Source: Pseudoalteromonas prydzensis (GTDB lineage: Bacteria; Pseudomonadota; Gammaproteobacteria; Enterobacterales; Alteromonadaceae). Taken from it: a stretch of DNA of 51,784 nucleotides. The notes beneath the pieces were generated by a model, which searched no databases, was not told the DNA's origin, and saw only the letters and a program-made list of their open reading frames with translations. Location of the stretch: positions 1 through 51,784 of the forward strand of contig NZ_BDDT01000020.1 of the NCBI RefSeq assembly GCF_001661495.1, given 5' to 3'. This document shows positions 42,770-51,473 of this stretch, piece by piece; position 1 is the first letter of the stretch, and the number at the start of each line of letters is the position of its first letter. Position numbers and translations under genes: made by a program.

Positions 42770-44825
42770 TATTGCGCTCATCTGCATTTTGCTGTTTTAA
42801 ATATTCTTCGTACGTCGGTGGTAGCACAAGTGCGTCATTCCACTCAGGTAAAATAGGTGCCTCTGTGAGCGGCATCAGATCAATACCATCTTCTTTCTGT
42901 TTAAACTGCTCACCACGGATAAAGTTATACTTACTGTGGCTCAGTTTATTCATTTTAATGCCATCACGAACGATAGTTGGGCGAATAAACACGATTAGGT
43001 TACGTTTACGCTTGCTGGTGCTGGTTGAGCGGAATAAATGACCAAGAATAGGGATGTCGCCTAACAATGGCACTTTAGAAACGCTTTCTTGCACGTCTTC
43101 ATCGATTAGACCACCTAGCACGACCATGCCACCATCATCAGCCATAACCGTGGTTTTAATAGCACGTTTATTAATTGAAATATCAACCGAGGTAGCACCA
43201 CTGACGCCAGACACTTCTTGCTCGATAGTCAACTGTACAGCAGTACCGTCATTAATCTGCGGTGTTACTTTTAGTTTTACACCCACTTCTTGACGTTCTA
43301 CTGTTTGGAATGGATTTGAGTTATTAGAACCAGTTTGTGAGCCGGTGATAATTGGCACTTCTTGACCAACAATAATTGACGCTTCTTCGTTATCCATAGT
43401 GGTAACAGAAGGTGTAGCAAGGATATTAGAGTTAGTATCAGTAGAGACCGCCTGAATAATCGCGCCCCAGTCATTTTTGATAATACCCATGGCTAAGCCA
43501 TTGATGCCACCGAGTAGTGCAGCAAGAGGTCCAAGATCACCTTCAACGGTTTCATCATAAGGCGTGGTAGTTCCAGACTCACTACCTGTAATAGTCTTCT
43601 TAACTGTCTTATCACGGGCTTGCTCAGCTGCCACAGCGAGTGAGCCAACCGGCACGGTACTGCCGTTATTAAACTGCACCATACCACCTTGCTCTGAAAT
43701 CCACTGTAAGCCAAAGTTAATCCCATCGGCTTCCATGACTTCAACAATGATTGCTTCAACAAGTACTTGCGCGCGGCGAATATCCAAACGCTCAATAACT
43801 GATTCAAGTGAACGCATGGTATCGGGCTGTGCGGTAATAACTAACGAGTTAGAATCTGGATGAGCTTCGATACTGGTTTCATTTTGGCTGCGACTACGGG
43901 TTTTAGTTGCCGCACCTTGGCCTTCTTCGGCAAGGGTTTTACTCACCCCTTGCAACACTTTAACTAAATCTTCAGAGTTAGCGTAATTTAGGTAAATAAC
44001 CTTAGTATTACCTTGGCTTTGCAATTCACCATCAAGGCGTTTTATCAATTCAATCGCGCGAGTTCTTGCTTGGCCTTCACCGCTGACAATCACACTATTT
44101 GTACGACCATCGGCAACCACTTTAGGGATCAAAAATTCTGGAATACTGCCTTTACCACTATCTTTATAGATGTTTTCTACAACGGAAACCACATCATCAG
44201 CGGTGGCAAAATTAAGCTTTACAATATCAACCCGCTTATCACCCGCTTGGTCTACTGAGCGAATAATTTCAACTAAGCGGTTTACTGAAGCTGCATGACC
44301 GGTCAACATCATGACGTTTGCGGCATTGAAGTTAGCCACATGACCGCCATCTTTTTGGTCACTAAACTGACGAACCAGTGGGCCGAGCTCTTGCACACTG
44401 ACGTTTTTAACGCGCACCACACGGGTGATCATCATGTCACCGCGTGCTTGGTCATCTTCTGTGACTAACGGCACATTTGACTTTTTAGCATCAGAGCTTT
44501 TTTCTATCTTTAAAATGCCATTATCCATTTCAACCACTGAATAGCCGTAAACCTCTAACACATTTAAAAAGAATTGATAATAAAGCGCTTCGTCCATCAA
44601 TTCATAACTGCGCACATTAACTTTGCCACGCACATTAGGGTCGATAATGACGGTTTTATTTAGATTTTTACCAACGATATTTATAAACTCGTTAATATCG
44701 GTCCCTTTAAAGTTTGCAGCGTACTCAACGGCTGACACCGATAGAGATAAACTAGCCGCAAAAAAAAGTGTTGCGTACTTAGCTAACCCTTTTCTGATTT
44801 TTTTGAGGTGTAGCGCGTGAACCAT
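42762..44825 (-). CDS. gspD: Type II secretion system secretin D
   Basis: 687 residues. A signal peptide (LFFAASLSLSVSA) leads to the N0 domain (YAANFKGTDINEFINIVGKNLNKTVIIDP), N1-N3 repeats, and the secretin barrel with the signature VPLLGDIPILGHLFRSTSTS near 620. The C-terminal S-domain region may need a pilotin, which is not in the window. A Gly/Thr-rich segment (KKTITGSESGTTTPYDETVEGDLG) marks the constriction or gate region. It forms the outer-membrane channel. Confidence 0.96.
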   Translation of the reverse strand: MVHALHLKKIRKGLAKYATLFFAASLSLSVSAVEYAANFKGTDINEFINIVGKNLNKTVIIDPNVRGKVNVRSYELMDEALYYQFFLNVLEVYGYSVVEMDNGILKIEKSSDAKKSNVPLVTEDDQARGDMMITRVVRVKNVSVQELGPLVRQFSDQKDGGHVANFNAANVMMLTGHAASVNRLVEIIRSVDQAGDKRVDIVKLNFATADDVVSVVENIYKDSGKGSIPEFLIPKVVADGRTNSVIVSGEGQARTRAIELIKRLDGELQSQGNTKVIYLNYANSEDLVKVLQGVSKTLAEEGQGAATKTRSRSQNETSIEAHPDSNSLVITAQPDTMRSLESVIERLDIRRAQVLVEAIIVEVMEADGINFGLQWISEQGGMVQFNNGSTVPVGSLAVAAEQARDKTVKKTITGSESGTTTPYDETVEGDLGPLAALLGGINGLAMGIIKNDWGAIIQAVSTDTNSNILATPSVTTMDNEEASIIVGQEVPIITGSQTGSNNSNPFQTVERQEVGVKLKVTPQINDGTAVQLTIEQEVSGVSGATSVDISINKRAIKTTVMADDGGMVVLGGLIDEDVQESVSKVPLLGDIPILGHLFRSTSTSKRKRNLIVFIRPTIVRDGIKMNKLSHSKYNFIRGEQFKQKEDGIDLMPLTEAPILPEWNDALVLPPTYEEYLKQQNADERNND

Positions 44826-44848
44826 TATATTAGAACTCCAAAGCTAGG

Positions 44849-45796
44849 TTATTGCAGGCTAAATTGTACATCGATTTGCTCGCCATCACGTTCAATCGTG
44901 ATGTTTGCATCGGTGCTATTACGCAGCTCATTAATAGCTGACATGGCCTGTTGTAAATCATTGAGTTGATAGCCGTTAATCGAAACAGCTAAATCATTAT
45001 TTTGTAATCCCATCTTCGTAAATAAAGCGGGGTCTTTGCCTGGGCTTAAACGGTAACCAATTAACTCACCGTCTTTCATGGCCTGAGATACACGAATATA
45101 GTCAAATAGTTTACCGGGATCTTTTAATAGCTCTTCGCGGGTTTCTATAATCTCTTCCTTTACATCTTGGTCCGCTGTTACATCAATTTGGCGGTCACTT
45201 TCCATTTGCGGGCCATCGTCAAGTTCTGGCTCATCATTTTCGCGCTCTGCAAGTACAGGCATTGATACAGTTTTAGTAAAGTCCATGCCATCTAGCATTA
45301 ATGTCTCAAAACGACCGCTGACATCTAAAATCACTCGATCAGGCAATACTTGAGCAAGCTTTGCTCGTGTTCCTTGCACAACGTCATCAACTAGATACGT
45401 TGTTTGTTGACCTTGAGATTCTATAATTGCTAAGCCAGTCAGGTCGTTACCACTGACCGCAACAATACCAGTTAAATTAATGCTTAATCGTGTTTCTGGC
45501 GCATTGTTAATAACTTGTACTTGTTTGTTTGCTGGTTTTTTAGCCACGGCATCAGCCTTGCCAAACAAGTTTTGTTCTAAAATGGATTGCGTATTAACAC
45601 GCTCAGATTTACCTGTAGCAGTGTTTATATAGCTGGGGGAAAGGCTTGAATTAGCAGGCACTGGCCATATTAACCAAAATAGTTTTGCAGCTAAAAAGGC
45701 AATATAAACAACGGCTAAAAGCGTTACCGCCCAACTCAATTTAGCGTGGGGTAATTTACTTACTAAGTGTTTTAGCTGTTGTAATTGTTGTTCCAT
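44849..45796 (-). CDS. gspC: Type II secretion system protein C
   Basis: 315 residues. A short cytoplasmic tail and membrane helix (about 20-40) precede a homology region (LSINLTGIVAVSGNDLTGLAIIE, about 100-165) that contacts the secretin. An acidic linker and a C-terminal PDZ domain (about 225-315, LIGYRLSPGKDPALFTKMGLQ) complete it. It is the first gene of a complete gspC-N operon. The prepilin peptidase GspO is absent and probably supplied by pilD elsewhere. A good sigma-70 promoter lies about 40 bp upstream. Confidence 0.95.
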   Translation of the reverse strand: MEQQLQQLKHLVSKLPHAKLSWAVTLLAVVYIAFLAAKLFWLIWPVPANSSLSPSYINTATGKSERVNTQSILEQNLFGKADAVAKKPANKQVQVINNAPETRLSINLTGIVAVSGNDLTGLAIIESQGQQTTYLVDDVVQGTRAKLAQVLPDRVILDVSGRFETLMLDGMDFTKTVSMPVLAERENDEPELDDGPQMESDRQIDVTADQDVKEEIIETREELLKDPGKLFDYIRVSQAMKDGELIGYRLSPGKDPALFTKMGLQNNDLAVSINGYQLNDLQQAMSAINELRNSTDANITIERDGEQIDVQFSLQ

Positions 45797-45835
45797 AAAT
45801 GATGTTCTTATTTTAATTTACTGCTTTATCGCTGG

Positions 45836-45864
45836 TCTATAGTACCTTTTCATTTTTCATTCAA
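45836..45864 (-). promoter_or_regulatory. Candidate sigma-70 promoter of the gsp operon
   Basis: On the minus strand TTGAAT (45859-45864) is followed after 17 bases by TATAGA (45836-45841), 40 bp upstream of the gspC ATG. Spacing is ideal and each box has four of six consensus bases or more. Confidence 0.6.
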
Positions 45865-46002
45865 CAAGCGCACTAATATTAAACTTTGTAAACAGGGTAA
45901 ATTAACGCTTACGTTGAGTGTGAAAAGCTTCGACTATTTCTTTGTTAGTAAGTTTCATGCTAAATTTTGCCTTACAGAACCGCGCGTTAAAAGAGTACAA
46001 TT

Positions 46003-46422
46003 GTGTCAAAAAGTAACACTCGTAATACTACGTCAAAAGATGAAACAATGAGTATCCGTTTAGACAAGTGGTTGTGGGCTGCACGCTTTTATAAAACCCG
46101 TGCTATCGCACGGGACATGGTGCAAGGTGGTAAAGTACATTATAATGGGCAACGCACTAAACCTAGCAAAATAGTTGAATTAGATGCCGTGATTAAACTT
46201 GCTCAAGGAGTTGATGAAAAAGTTATCACTGTGCTTAAATTACTTGATAAACGCTTAAGTGCCCCCATTGCTCAAACCTTGTATCAAGAATCAGATGCAA
46301 GTATCGAAAAACGCGAAGCCAATAGCATCGCGCGCAAAAACAATAGCTTTTTTGCACCGCATCCGGATCGAAAACCAGATAAAAAGCAAAGACGCGAACT
46401 TTTAAAAATGAAATCAAGTTAG
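46003..46422 (+). CDS. hslR: Ribosome-associated heat shock protein Hsp15
   Basis: 139 residues from GTG 46003; ATG 46048 (124 residues) is an alternative, and neither has a strong ribosome binding site. The S4 RNA-binding domain is IRLDKWLWAARFYKTRAIARDMVQGGKVHYNGQRTKPSKIVEL, close to E. coli Hsp15. The basic tail HPDRKPDKKQRRELL is also conserved. Hsp15 binds stalled 50S subunits carrying nascent chains. It is 12 bp from hslO, as in E. coli. Confidence 0.93.
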   Translation: MSKSNTRNTTSKDETMSIRLDKWLWAARFYKTRAIARDMVQGGKVHYNGQRTKPSKIVELDAVIKLAQGVDEKVITVLKLLDKRLSAPIAQTLYQESDASIEKREANSIARKNNSFFAPHPDRKPDKKQRRELLKMKSS

Positions 46423-46434
46423 GTAAAGCCACTC

Positions 46435-47280
46435 ATGCAACAAGATCTACTTCATCGTTATACATTTGATCAACTAGACGTCCGCGGCGAACTCGTGCAA
46501 ATAGAGCAAGCTTATAATGAAATGATTGCCAACCATAATTACCCAGCCCCCGTGCAAGCTTTATTGGGTGAATTACTGGTGGCAACTTGCCTACTTACTG
46601 CCACCTTAAAATTTGAAGGTGATATAGCCGTGCAACTGCAAGGCGATGGTCCTGTTAAATACGCAGTGATCAATGGTGATCATAAACAAAATATGCGCGG
46701 TATTGCCCGCTTACAAAGTGAAGTATCCGGCTCAACCATTCAAGACTTAATGGGCAATGGCGTAATGGTATTAACTATTACTCCAACTAAGGGTGAGCGC
46801 TACCAGGGTATCGTACCGCTTGAGCACGATACCCTAGCTGCATGCCTAGAAGCTTACTTCACCCAATCAGAGCAACTACAAACGCGTTTGTGGTTTGCAA
46901 CTGACACAACACAAGGTCACGCGAAAGCTGCTGGTTTACTACTACAGGTGTTACCTGTAAATAAAGAAAAGTCGATTACTGACTTTACTCACCTTGAAGC
47001 ACTCAGCAATACGATTAAAGCTGAAGAGTTGTTAGAGCTTGATGCTGCTACTGTCCTTACTCGACTTTATCATGAAGACAATCCGCGTGTTTACGAACCG
47101 CAAGCAATCCAGTTTAAATGTGGTTGTAGTCGAGAAAAAACCATCACTGCACTTGTTAATGTAGGCCAACAAGCATTATTAGATGATGTTGCCGAAAACG
47201 GTGAAGTGAAAATTAGCTGTCACTATTGTTTAAAAGAGTACATTTTTAACGAACAAGATGTGAAGAGTATTTTCAACTAA
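46435..47280 (+). CDS. hslO: Redox-regulated chaperone Hsp33
   Basis: 281 residues. The N-terminal chaperone domain has QLQGDGPVKYAVINGDHKQNMRGIAR, and the C-terminal redox switch has the zinc-binding cysteines KCGCSREK and CHYCLKEY (about residues 230-266). It is activated by oxidative unfolding in the cytoplasm. The order hslR-hslO-pckA is the E. coli order. A terminator follows 30 bp downstream. Confidence 0.95.
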   Translation: MQQDLLHRYTFDQLDVRGELVQIEQAYNEMIANHNYPAPVQALLGELLVATCLLTATLKFEGDIAVQLQGDGPVKYAVINGDHKQNMRGIARLQSEVSGSTIQDLMGNGVMVLTITPTKGERYQGIVPLEHDTLAACLEAYFTQSEQLQTRLWFATDTTQGHAKAAGLLLQVLPVNKEKSITDFTHLEALSNTIKAEELLELDAATVLTRLYHEDNPRVYEPQAIQFKCGCSREKTITALVNVGQQALLDDVAENGEVKISCHYCLKEYIFNEQDVKSIFN

Positions 47281-47310
47281 CATCACTGTACAAAATAGCA
47301 GCAAAAAACC

Positions 47311-47334
47311 AACCGCATTTATTGCGGTTTTTTT
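47311..47334 (+). terminator. Rho-independent terminator of hslR-hslO
   Basis: AACCGCA pairs with TGCGGTT around a TTTAT loop and runs into seven T residues, 30 bp past the hslO stop. Confidence 0.88.
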
Positions 47335-47345
47335 GCACTAAAAAT

Positions 47346-47391
47346 TGATACCGGTGTCATGAATTGTATTACTTTTATGACACCGGTATCA
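47346..47391. promoter_or_regulatory. Paired operator boxes upstream of pckA
   Basis: TGATACCGGTGTCA (47346-47359) and TGACACCGGTATCA (47378-47391) are exact reverse complements of each other, and each is itself palindromic except for one base pair. Centres are 32 bp apart, about three helical turns. A 14-bp even palindrome with a central CCGG looks like a LacI-family site. The pair lies between the hslO terminator and pckA and so probably controls pckA. It could instead be read as a long hairpin with a 16-base loop if transcribed. Confidence 0.6.
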
Positions 47392-47472
47392 TTGAAATTA
47401 TTCATGTTTTTTACCAAATATATGTGTTTTTAGGCCTTTCATAGGCTCGAATATCCCTAATCCATCTGTTAC

Positions 47473-47478
47473 TATAAT
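47473..47478 (+). promoter_or_regulatory. Candidate -10 box of the pckA promoter
   Basis: A perfect TATAAT lies 68 bp before the pckA ATG. No good -35 is visible at 16-18 bases upstream, which would fit a promoter that needs an activator. The operator pair is centred about 105 bp upstream of it. Confidence 0.4.
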
Positions 47479-47545
47479 TACAGCTTAAAGGGAAACAAGA
47501 ACCCCAGAGCTATCCCGTTCAATCTCACACAATTTAGGTATAAAC

Positions 47546-49084
47546 ATGACTTCAAGCGCTACTCGTTTTGTCGATCTAACTGCAGCTGAACTTGTCGAAC
47601 ACGCGATCCGTCGTGGCGAAGGGACTTTAGCCGCCAATGGAGCTTTTGTTGCGAACACTGGTCGCCGTACTGGCCGTTCTCCAAAAGACCGTTTTATTGT
47701 TCAAGAATCAAGTACTGAAAATGAAATTCAATGGGGTAATGTAAACCGCCCTTTCGATGCAGATAAATTTGACGCTTTATGGGCACGTGTAGAAGCACAT
47801 GTGCAAAGCAATGACCACTTCATCTCTCACCTTGAAGTTGGCGCTGATCCTGAGCACTATTTACCAGTTGTTGTTACAACTGAAACTGCATGGCACCATA
47901 TTTTTGCCAAAAACATGTTTATCGAGCCTAAATCTTATAATGCATCTGATTTACCCCAGTGGCAGGTAATGAATGTACCTTCTTTTGTCTGTGATCCAGA
48001 ACGTGATGGCACAAACAGCGATGGCACAGTAATTATCAACTTTGCACAGCGCAAAGTACTGCTTGCAGGTATGCGTTATGCCGGTGAAATGAAAAAATCA
48101 ATGTTTTCTGTTCAGAACTTCCTACTGCCAGCGAAAGGTGTATTACCAATGCACTGCTCAGCTAACGTAGGTGAAGCTGGTGATACCGCATTGTTCTTTG
48201 GCCTATCAGGCACAGGTAAAACAACTCTATCAGCGGATCCAACTCGCTTTTTAATCGGTGATGATGAGCACGGCTGGGCACCAGGCAGTGTTTTCAACAT
48301 CGAAGGTGGGTGTTACGCTAAATGTATCGACCTTTCACAAAAGAATGAGCCTGTAATTTGGGATGCTATCCGCTTCGGTACTATTTTAGAAAACGTAGTA
48401 CTTGATGAAAACCGCGTACCAGATTTTAACGATACTAGCCTTACGCAAAATAGCCGCGCAGCTTATCCACTAGAACATGTTGAAAAACGTAAAGTAGAGA
48501 ACCGTGCTGGCGAGCCAAAAGCAGTGGTATTTCTAACTTGTGATGTAAGTGGTGTATTACCACCAGTATCAATCCTTAGTGAAGAAGCCGCAGCGTTTCA
48601 TTTCCTAAGCGGTTACACAGCTAAAGTAGGTTCTACCGAGATTGGCTCTACAAGTGATATTGAATCAACATTTTCAACCTGTTTCGGTGCACCTTTCTTC
48701 CCACGTCCAGCTGGTGTGTACGCAGAGCTGCTGATGAAGCGTGTACGCGAGTTCGGCGCTAAAGTTTACCTAGTTAATACAGGTTGGACTGGCGGCCCTT
48801 ACGGAACAGGCAAACGTTTTGATATTCCAACTACGCGTGCAGTAGTGGATGCTATCGTATCGGGCAGCCTTGTAGGTGTTGAAACACAACATATTGACGT
48901 GCTAAACCTAGATGTGCCAGTTGCAGTACCTGGTGTAGACAGTGAGCTACTTAACCCAATCAATACTTGGGAAGATAAAGCTAAATACGCAGAATATGCA
49001 GCTAAACTAGCAGCAGACTTCACTGAAAACTTCGCAAAATACGATGTTTCAGACGAAATTAAAAATGCCGGACCAAAAGCGTAA
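47546..49084 (+). CDS. pckA: Phosphoenolpyruvate carboxykinase (ATP)
   Basis: 512 residues, slightly shorter than E. coli PckA (540). It converts oxaloacetate and ATP to phosphoenolpyruvate, the first committed step of gluconeogenesis. Visible are TGRRTGRSPKDRF (39-50), the kinase-1a loop GLSGTGKTTLSADP (219-232), the metal and kinase-2 segment LIGDDEHGW (236-244), and the C-terminal NTGWTGGPYGTGKRF. It is monocistronic with a strong terminator and a 265-bp upstream region that holds paired operators. Confidence 0.96.
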   Translation: MTSSATRFVDLTAAELVEHAIRRGEGTLAANGAFVANTGRRTGRSPKDRFIVQESSTENEIQWGNVNRPFDADKFDALWARVEAHVQSNDHFISHLEVGADPEHYLPVVVTTETAWHHIFAKNMFIEPKSYNASDLPQWQVMNVPSFVCDPERDGTNSDGTVIINFAQRKVLLAGMRYAGEMKKSMFSVQNFLLPAKGVLPMHCSANVGEAGDTALFFGLSGTGKTTLSADPTRFLIGDDEHGWAPGSVFNIEGGCYAKCIDLSQKNEPVIWDAIRFGTILENVVLDENRVPDFNDTSLTQNSRAAYPLEHVEKRKVENRAGEPKAVVFLTCDVSGVLPPVSILSEEAAAFHFLSGYTAKVGSTEIGSTSDIESTFSTCFGAPFFPRPAGVYAELLMKRVREFGAKVYLVNTGWTGGPYGTGKRFDIPTTRAVVDAIVSGSLVGVETQHIDVLNLDVPVAVPGVDSELLNPINTWEDKAKYAEYAAKLAADFTENFAKYDVSDEIKNAGPKA

Positions 49085-49107
49085 TAATTCGCTTTAAACC
49101 GAATTTA

Positions 49108-49139
49108 AACGCCAGCCTCGTGCTGGCGTTTTCGTTTAC
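49108..49139 (+). terminator. Rho-independent terminator of pckA
   Basis: AACGCCAGC pairs with GCTGGCGTT around a CTCGT loop, followed by TTTCGTTT, 24 bp past the pckA stop. Confidence 0.88.
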
Positions 49140-49664
49140 TTGCAATAGGCCTGCTATTGACGCGGAAATTCACCTTGTTATTGCTAAAAGTCTCCAGCTG
49201 GGGACTGATACCAATCGACTTAAATACTTAACCATTCTAGCGAAGCTAAATAAAGCGCTAACTGCGTTATAAATTTTTCATGTAGAACAATGACAAATAC
49301 ATTCGCTCTTTAATACCAATACATAAGTACATCTCTTAACCAAAGTTCCGATTAAATATCTTTATATATCAAAGATAAAACAGCATTATCGCGATTTGTT
49401 AAAACTTCCACCATTTTTTATAACGATAATATTGGATACAATACTTTGGTCGGATCTAAAACTTAGCTAGAGTAGAAAATAAACTTAATCGCTTACCAAT
49501 GTCCGTGCTAATTTTACCGTTAGCAAAAACCCACAATCATCAAGCTTGAGCTAAACGCACAATAAAAAGTATCGTCTTAATTGTTTTGATTTGTCGATTG
49601 TGTGCTTACTCATGCGACTACTAAGTAGAGATCTATTGTCATTTAAATTCAGGAAAGTTAAACA
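49140..49664. other. Gene-free region with dispersed-repeat remnants, upstream of the MATE gene
   Basis: About 525 bp without a credible gene. It opens with a repeat end (49208-49230) and continues into AAGCGCTAACTGCGTTATAAATTT-like sequence that I recall from a dispersed palindromic repeat of Alteromonadales. A second ATACCAAT occurs at 49314-49321. The rest is AT-rich and presumably holds the promoter of the MATE gene, which I cannot place. Confidence 0.5.
49208..49230 (+). repeat. Left copy of a 23-bp inverted repeat flanking the MATE gene
   Basis: This 23-bp segment (ATACCAATCGACTTAAATAC then TTA) matches the reverse complement of 51063-51085 at 22 of 23 positions. The two copies face each other across 1.88 kb containing only the MATE gene. 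Confidence 0.8.
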
Positions 49665-51056
49665 ATGCAAGGACAAAATCTAACAACAGGCCCTATTCCA
49701 AAGCAGTTATGGTCTTTGGCATGGCCTATGATGCTCTCAATGTTTTTTCACTCGCTCTACAACTTAGTGGACGCATTTTGGGTTGCGAAAATTTCAGCTT
49801 CCGCCATTGCCGCGGTATCAATTTCACAAATAATTTTATTTATTATGATCAGCTTGGCAATGGGCATCTCTGTTGGCACTTCTGTCTTAGTTGGGCAAAA
49901 TATTGGCGCAAAAAAAATAGCGGTCGCAGAGCGAGTACTTGGTCAAGGCTTTCTATTAACCATTATTGCGGCACTACTTTTTACCATGATCATTTTTAGC
50001 TTCAGTAATGAGTTTCTGATTATTTCTGGCGCAGTTGGTGACATATTACCGCTCGCAACCCCCTATTTCACAGTAATTACTGCGGGATCGATACTGACCT
50101 TTTTAATGATGATGATATCGATTTCTTATAATGCCCAAGGTGATAACTTTACCATGACTAAACTCTTCGCCCTTTCTACTATGATAAATCTGGTGCTTGA
50201 TCCCATTTTTATTTTTGGTTTTGCAGGCTTCCCAGCATTAGGGATTGTTGGTGCCGCGTATGCGACCTTGATCTCTCAAGCTGTTTTTATTGTGTTAGCC
50301 TTAAGGTTGTTGATGAAACCCAGCATGATGGTGCCACTACACCTAAAGTATTTACAGCTAAATTGGTCCTCGGTAAAAAAAGTCATCGATATTGGATTAC
50401 CCGCCTCGCTCAACCAAGTGCTAAATCCGCTCGGTTTTTCTGCATTAATGTTTCTTGTCTCTGCTACTTTTTTAGAAGCGGGAGCCGCCGCATTTGCCAT
50501 CGGTTTTAGAATAGAATTTTTTGCTTTTATTCCCGCAATTGGCTTTGGCTTTGCTGCAATGTCGATGATTGGGCAAAATATAGGAGCAGGTAATCATGAT
50601 AGAGTTCGCGCAGTTTTAAATGTGTCTGTATGGTATGGCTCAGGCTCTGCCTTGCTGTTCAGTTTACTCGTGTTAATTTTTGCTCCTTATATTGTAGCCA
50701 TTTTCACAGTCGATCCGCTTGTCACAGAATATGCCCTGCAATATTTTCGCATCGTGCCATTAGGCTATCTATTTTTTGCCGTTGCTTTCATTGAAGCAAG
50801 TATTTTTCAAGGCATAGGAAAATCATGGCCAGGTTTCTGGATTACATTTGCAAGAATTGGCATTGCACTCGCCATTAGCTTTATTACCATTAATATATTC
50901 GAGTTAGAAATTTGGACTGTTTGGATTGCTATCGTTGTTGGTAGTGTCATTGCTTCTTTATTTGGGCTGCTATGGCTTAAACGTGCACTGACATCGGCAC
51001 AACAAGAAACGCAACATGCAGATAGAAGCTTAGGCACTGAGGAAGTATTACCATAA
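49665..51056 (+). CDS. MATE-family efflux transporter (NorM/DinF-like)
   Basis: 463 residues with 12 predicted membrane helices in two homologous halves. The first half opens GPIPKQLWSLAWPMMLSMFFHSLYNLVDAFWVAKIS, typical of MatE. The second half begins near WSSVKKVIDIGLPASLNQVL, with the paired GQNIGAKKIAVAERV and GQNIGAGNHDRVRAV motifs. It exports cationic compounds by Na+ or H+ antiport; the substrate is unknown. It stands alone between inverted repeats, with AGGAAAG 8 bases before the ATG. A terminator follows 30 bp downstream. Confidence 0.92.
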   Translation: MQGQNLTTGPIPKQLWSLAWPMMLSMFFHSLYNLVDAFWVAKISASAIAAVSISQIILFIMISLAMGISVGTSVLVGQNIGAKKIAVAERVLGQGFLLTIIAALLFTMIIFSFSNEFLIISGAVGDILPLATPYFTVITAGSILTFLMMMISISYNAQGDNFTMTKLFALSTMINLVLDPIFIFGFAGFPALGIVGAAYATLISQAVFIVLALRLLMKPSMMVPLHLKYLQLNWSSVKKVIDIGLPASLNQVLNPLGFSALMFLVSATFLEAGAAAFAIGFRIEFFAFIPAIGFGFAAMSMIGQNIGAGNHDRVRAVLNVSVWYGSGSALLFSLLVLIFAPYIVAIFTVDPLVTEYALQYFRIVPLGYLFFAVAFIEASIFQGIGKSWPGFWITFARIGIALAISFITINIFELEIWTVWIAIVVGSVIASLFGLLWLKRALTSAQQETQHADRSLGTEEVLP

Positions 51057-51062
51057 TAAAGC

Positions 51063-51085
51063 TAAGTATTTAAGTCGATTGATAT
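51063..51085 (-). repeat. Right copy of the 23-bp inverted repeat
   Basis: Reverse complement of the left copy at 49208-49230 with one mismatch. It begins 6 bp past the MATE stop codon and directly abuts the terminator. Confidence 0.8.
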
Positions 51086-51113
51086 AAAAAAGCCGCTACC
51101 TAGCGGCTTTTTT
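51086..51113 (+). terminator. Rho-independent terminator of the MATE gene
   Basis: A perfect 13-bp stem (AAAAAAGCCGCTA with TAGCGGCTTTTTT) with a two-base gap at the tip, followed by T residues on the plus strand and A residues on the other. It may act in both directions. Confidence 0.88.
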
Positions 51114-51127
51114 ATGCCTAGAAAAAT

Positions 51128-51209
51128 GTGAGTTTGCTTATATCTAATAAAAAGTGCGAGTTTGCCTATGTCTGATAAAAAGTGCGAGTTTGCTTATGTC
51201 TGATAAAAA
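51128..51209. repeat. Three tandem copies of a 28-bp unit
   Basis: Units at 51128-51153 (26 bp, missing CG), 51154-51181 and 51182-51209 share the form GTGCGAGTTTGC-Y-TATGTCTGATAAAAA. A decayed fourth unit begins at 51210. There is no spacer between units, so this is not a CRISPR array. No gene is present in 51114-51432. Confidence 0.85.
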
Positions 51210-51246
51210 GTGCCAATTGGTGAGTTTGCATTTTCTTGTAAAGAGT

Positions 51247-51334
51247 GCGAGTTTGCGAGTTTGCGAGTTTGCGAGTTTGCGAGTTTGCGAGTTTGCGAGT
51301 TTGCGAGTTTGCGAGTTTGCGAGTTTGCGAGTTT
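51247..51334. repeat. Eleven perfect tandem copies of GCGAGTTT
   Basis: An uninterrupted 8-bp repeat, 88 bp in all. It begins inside the same GTGCGAGTTTGC core as the upstream 28-bp units, so it probably grew from one of them by slippage. It is followed by TTATCAGA, the reverse complement of TCTGATAA from the 28-bp unit. The copy number is likely to vary between isolates. Confidence 0.9.
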
Positions 51335-51432
51335 TATCAGAATGAATTTTTTAACGCGGTAGTCAAGTAGTTCGTCCTTTCACTAGCTTTACTCTCGCTA
51401 ACTCGCTTACTATTTCACTTTCCTACAAACGT

Positions 51433-51463
51433 AAAAAAGCCCGAATCGTTAGATTCGGGCTTT
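51433..51463 (-). terminator. Terminator of the right-hand rRNA operon
   Basis: AAAGCCCGAATC pairs with GATTCGGGCTTT around GTTA. On the minus strand it is followed by TTTTTTAC. It lies about 10 bp past the 3' end of 5S. Confidence 0.88.
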
Positions 51464-51473
51464 CTCAATTTGG

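Noticed and set aside
47466..47482. HexR-like site (TGTTACTATAATTACA) at the pckA promoter
   Set aside because: Half-sites are offset by one base from the HexR consensus I know (TGTARTWWWATTACA). The sequence is better explained as a -10 TATAAT.
49208..51085. Complete insertion sequence or composite transposon
   Set aside because: There is no transposase or integrase between or next to the repeats. The inverted repeats are reported as such only.
51128..51334. Possible CRISPR array
   Set aside because: The units are directly adjacent with no unique spacers, the second array has an 8-bp period, and there are no cas genes.
51154..51345. 63-codon reading frame across the tandem repeats
   Set aside because: Its translation is only the repeat read out (repeated CEFASLRV). 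It has no start signal and is not a plausible protein.
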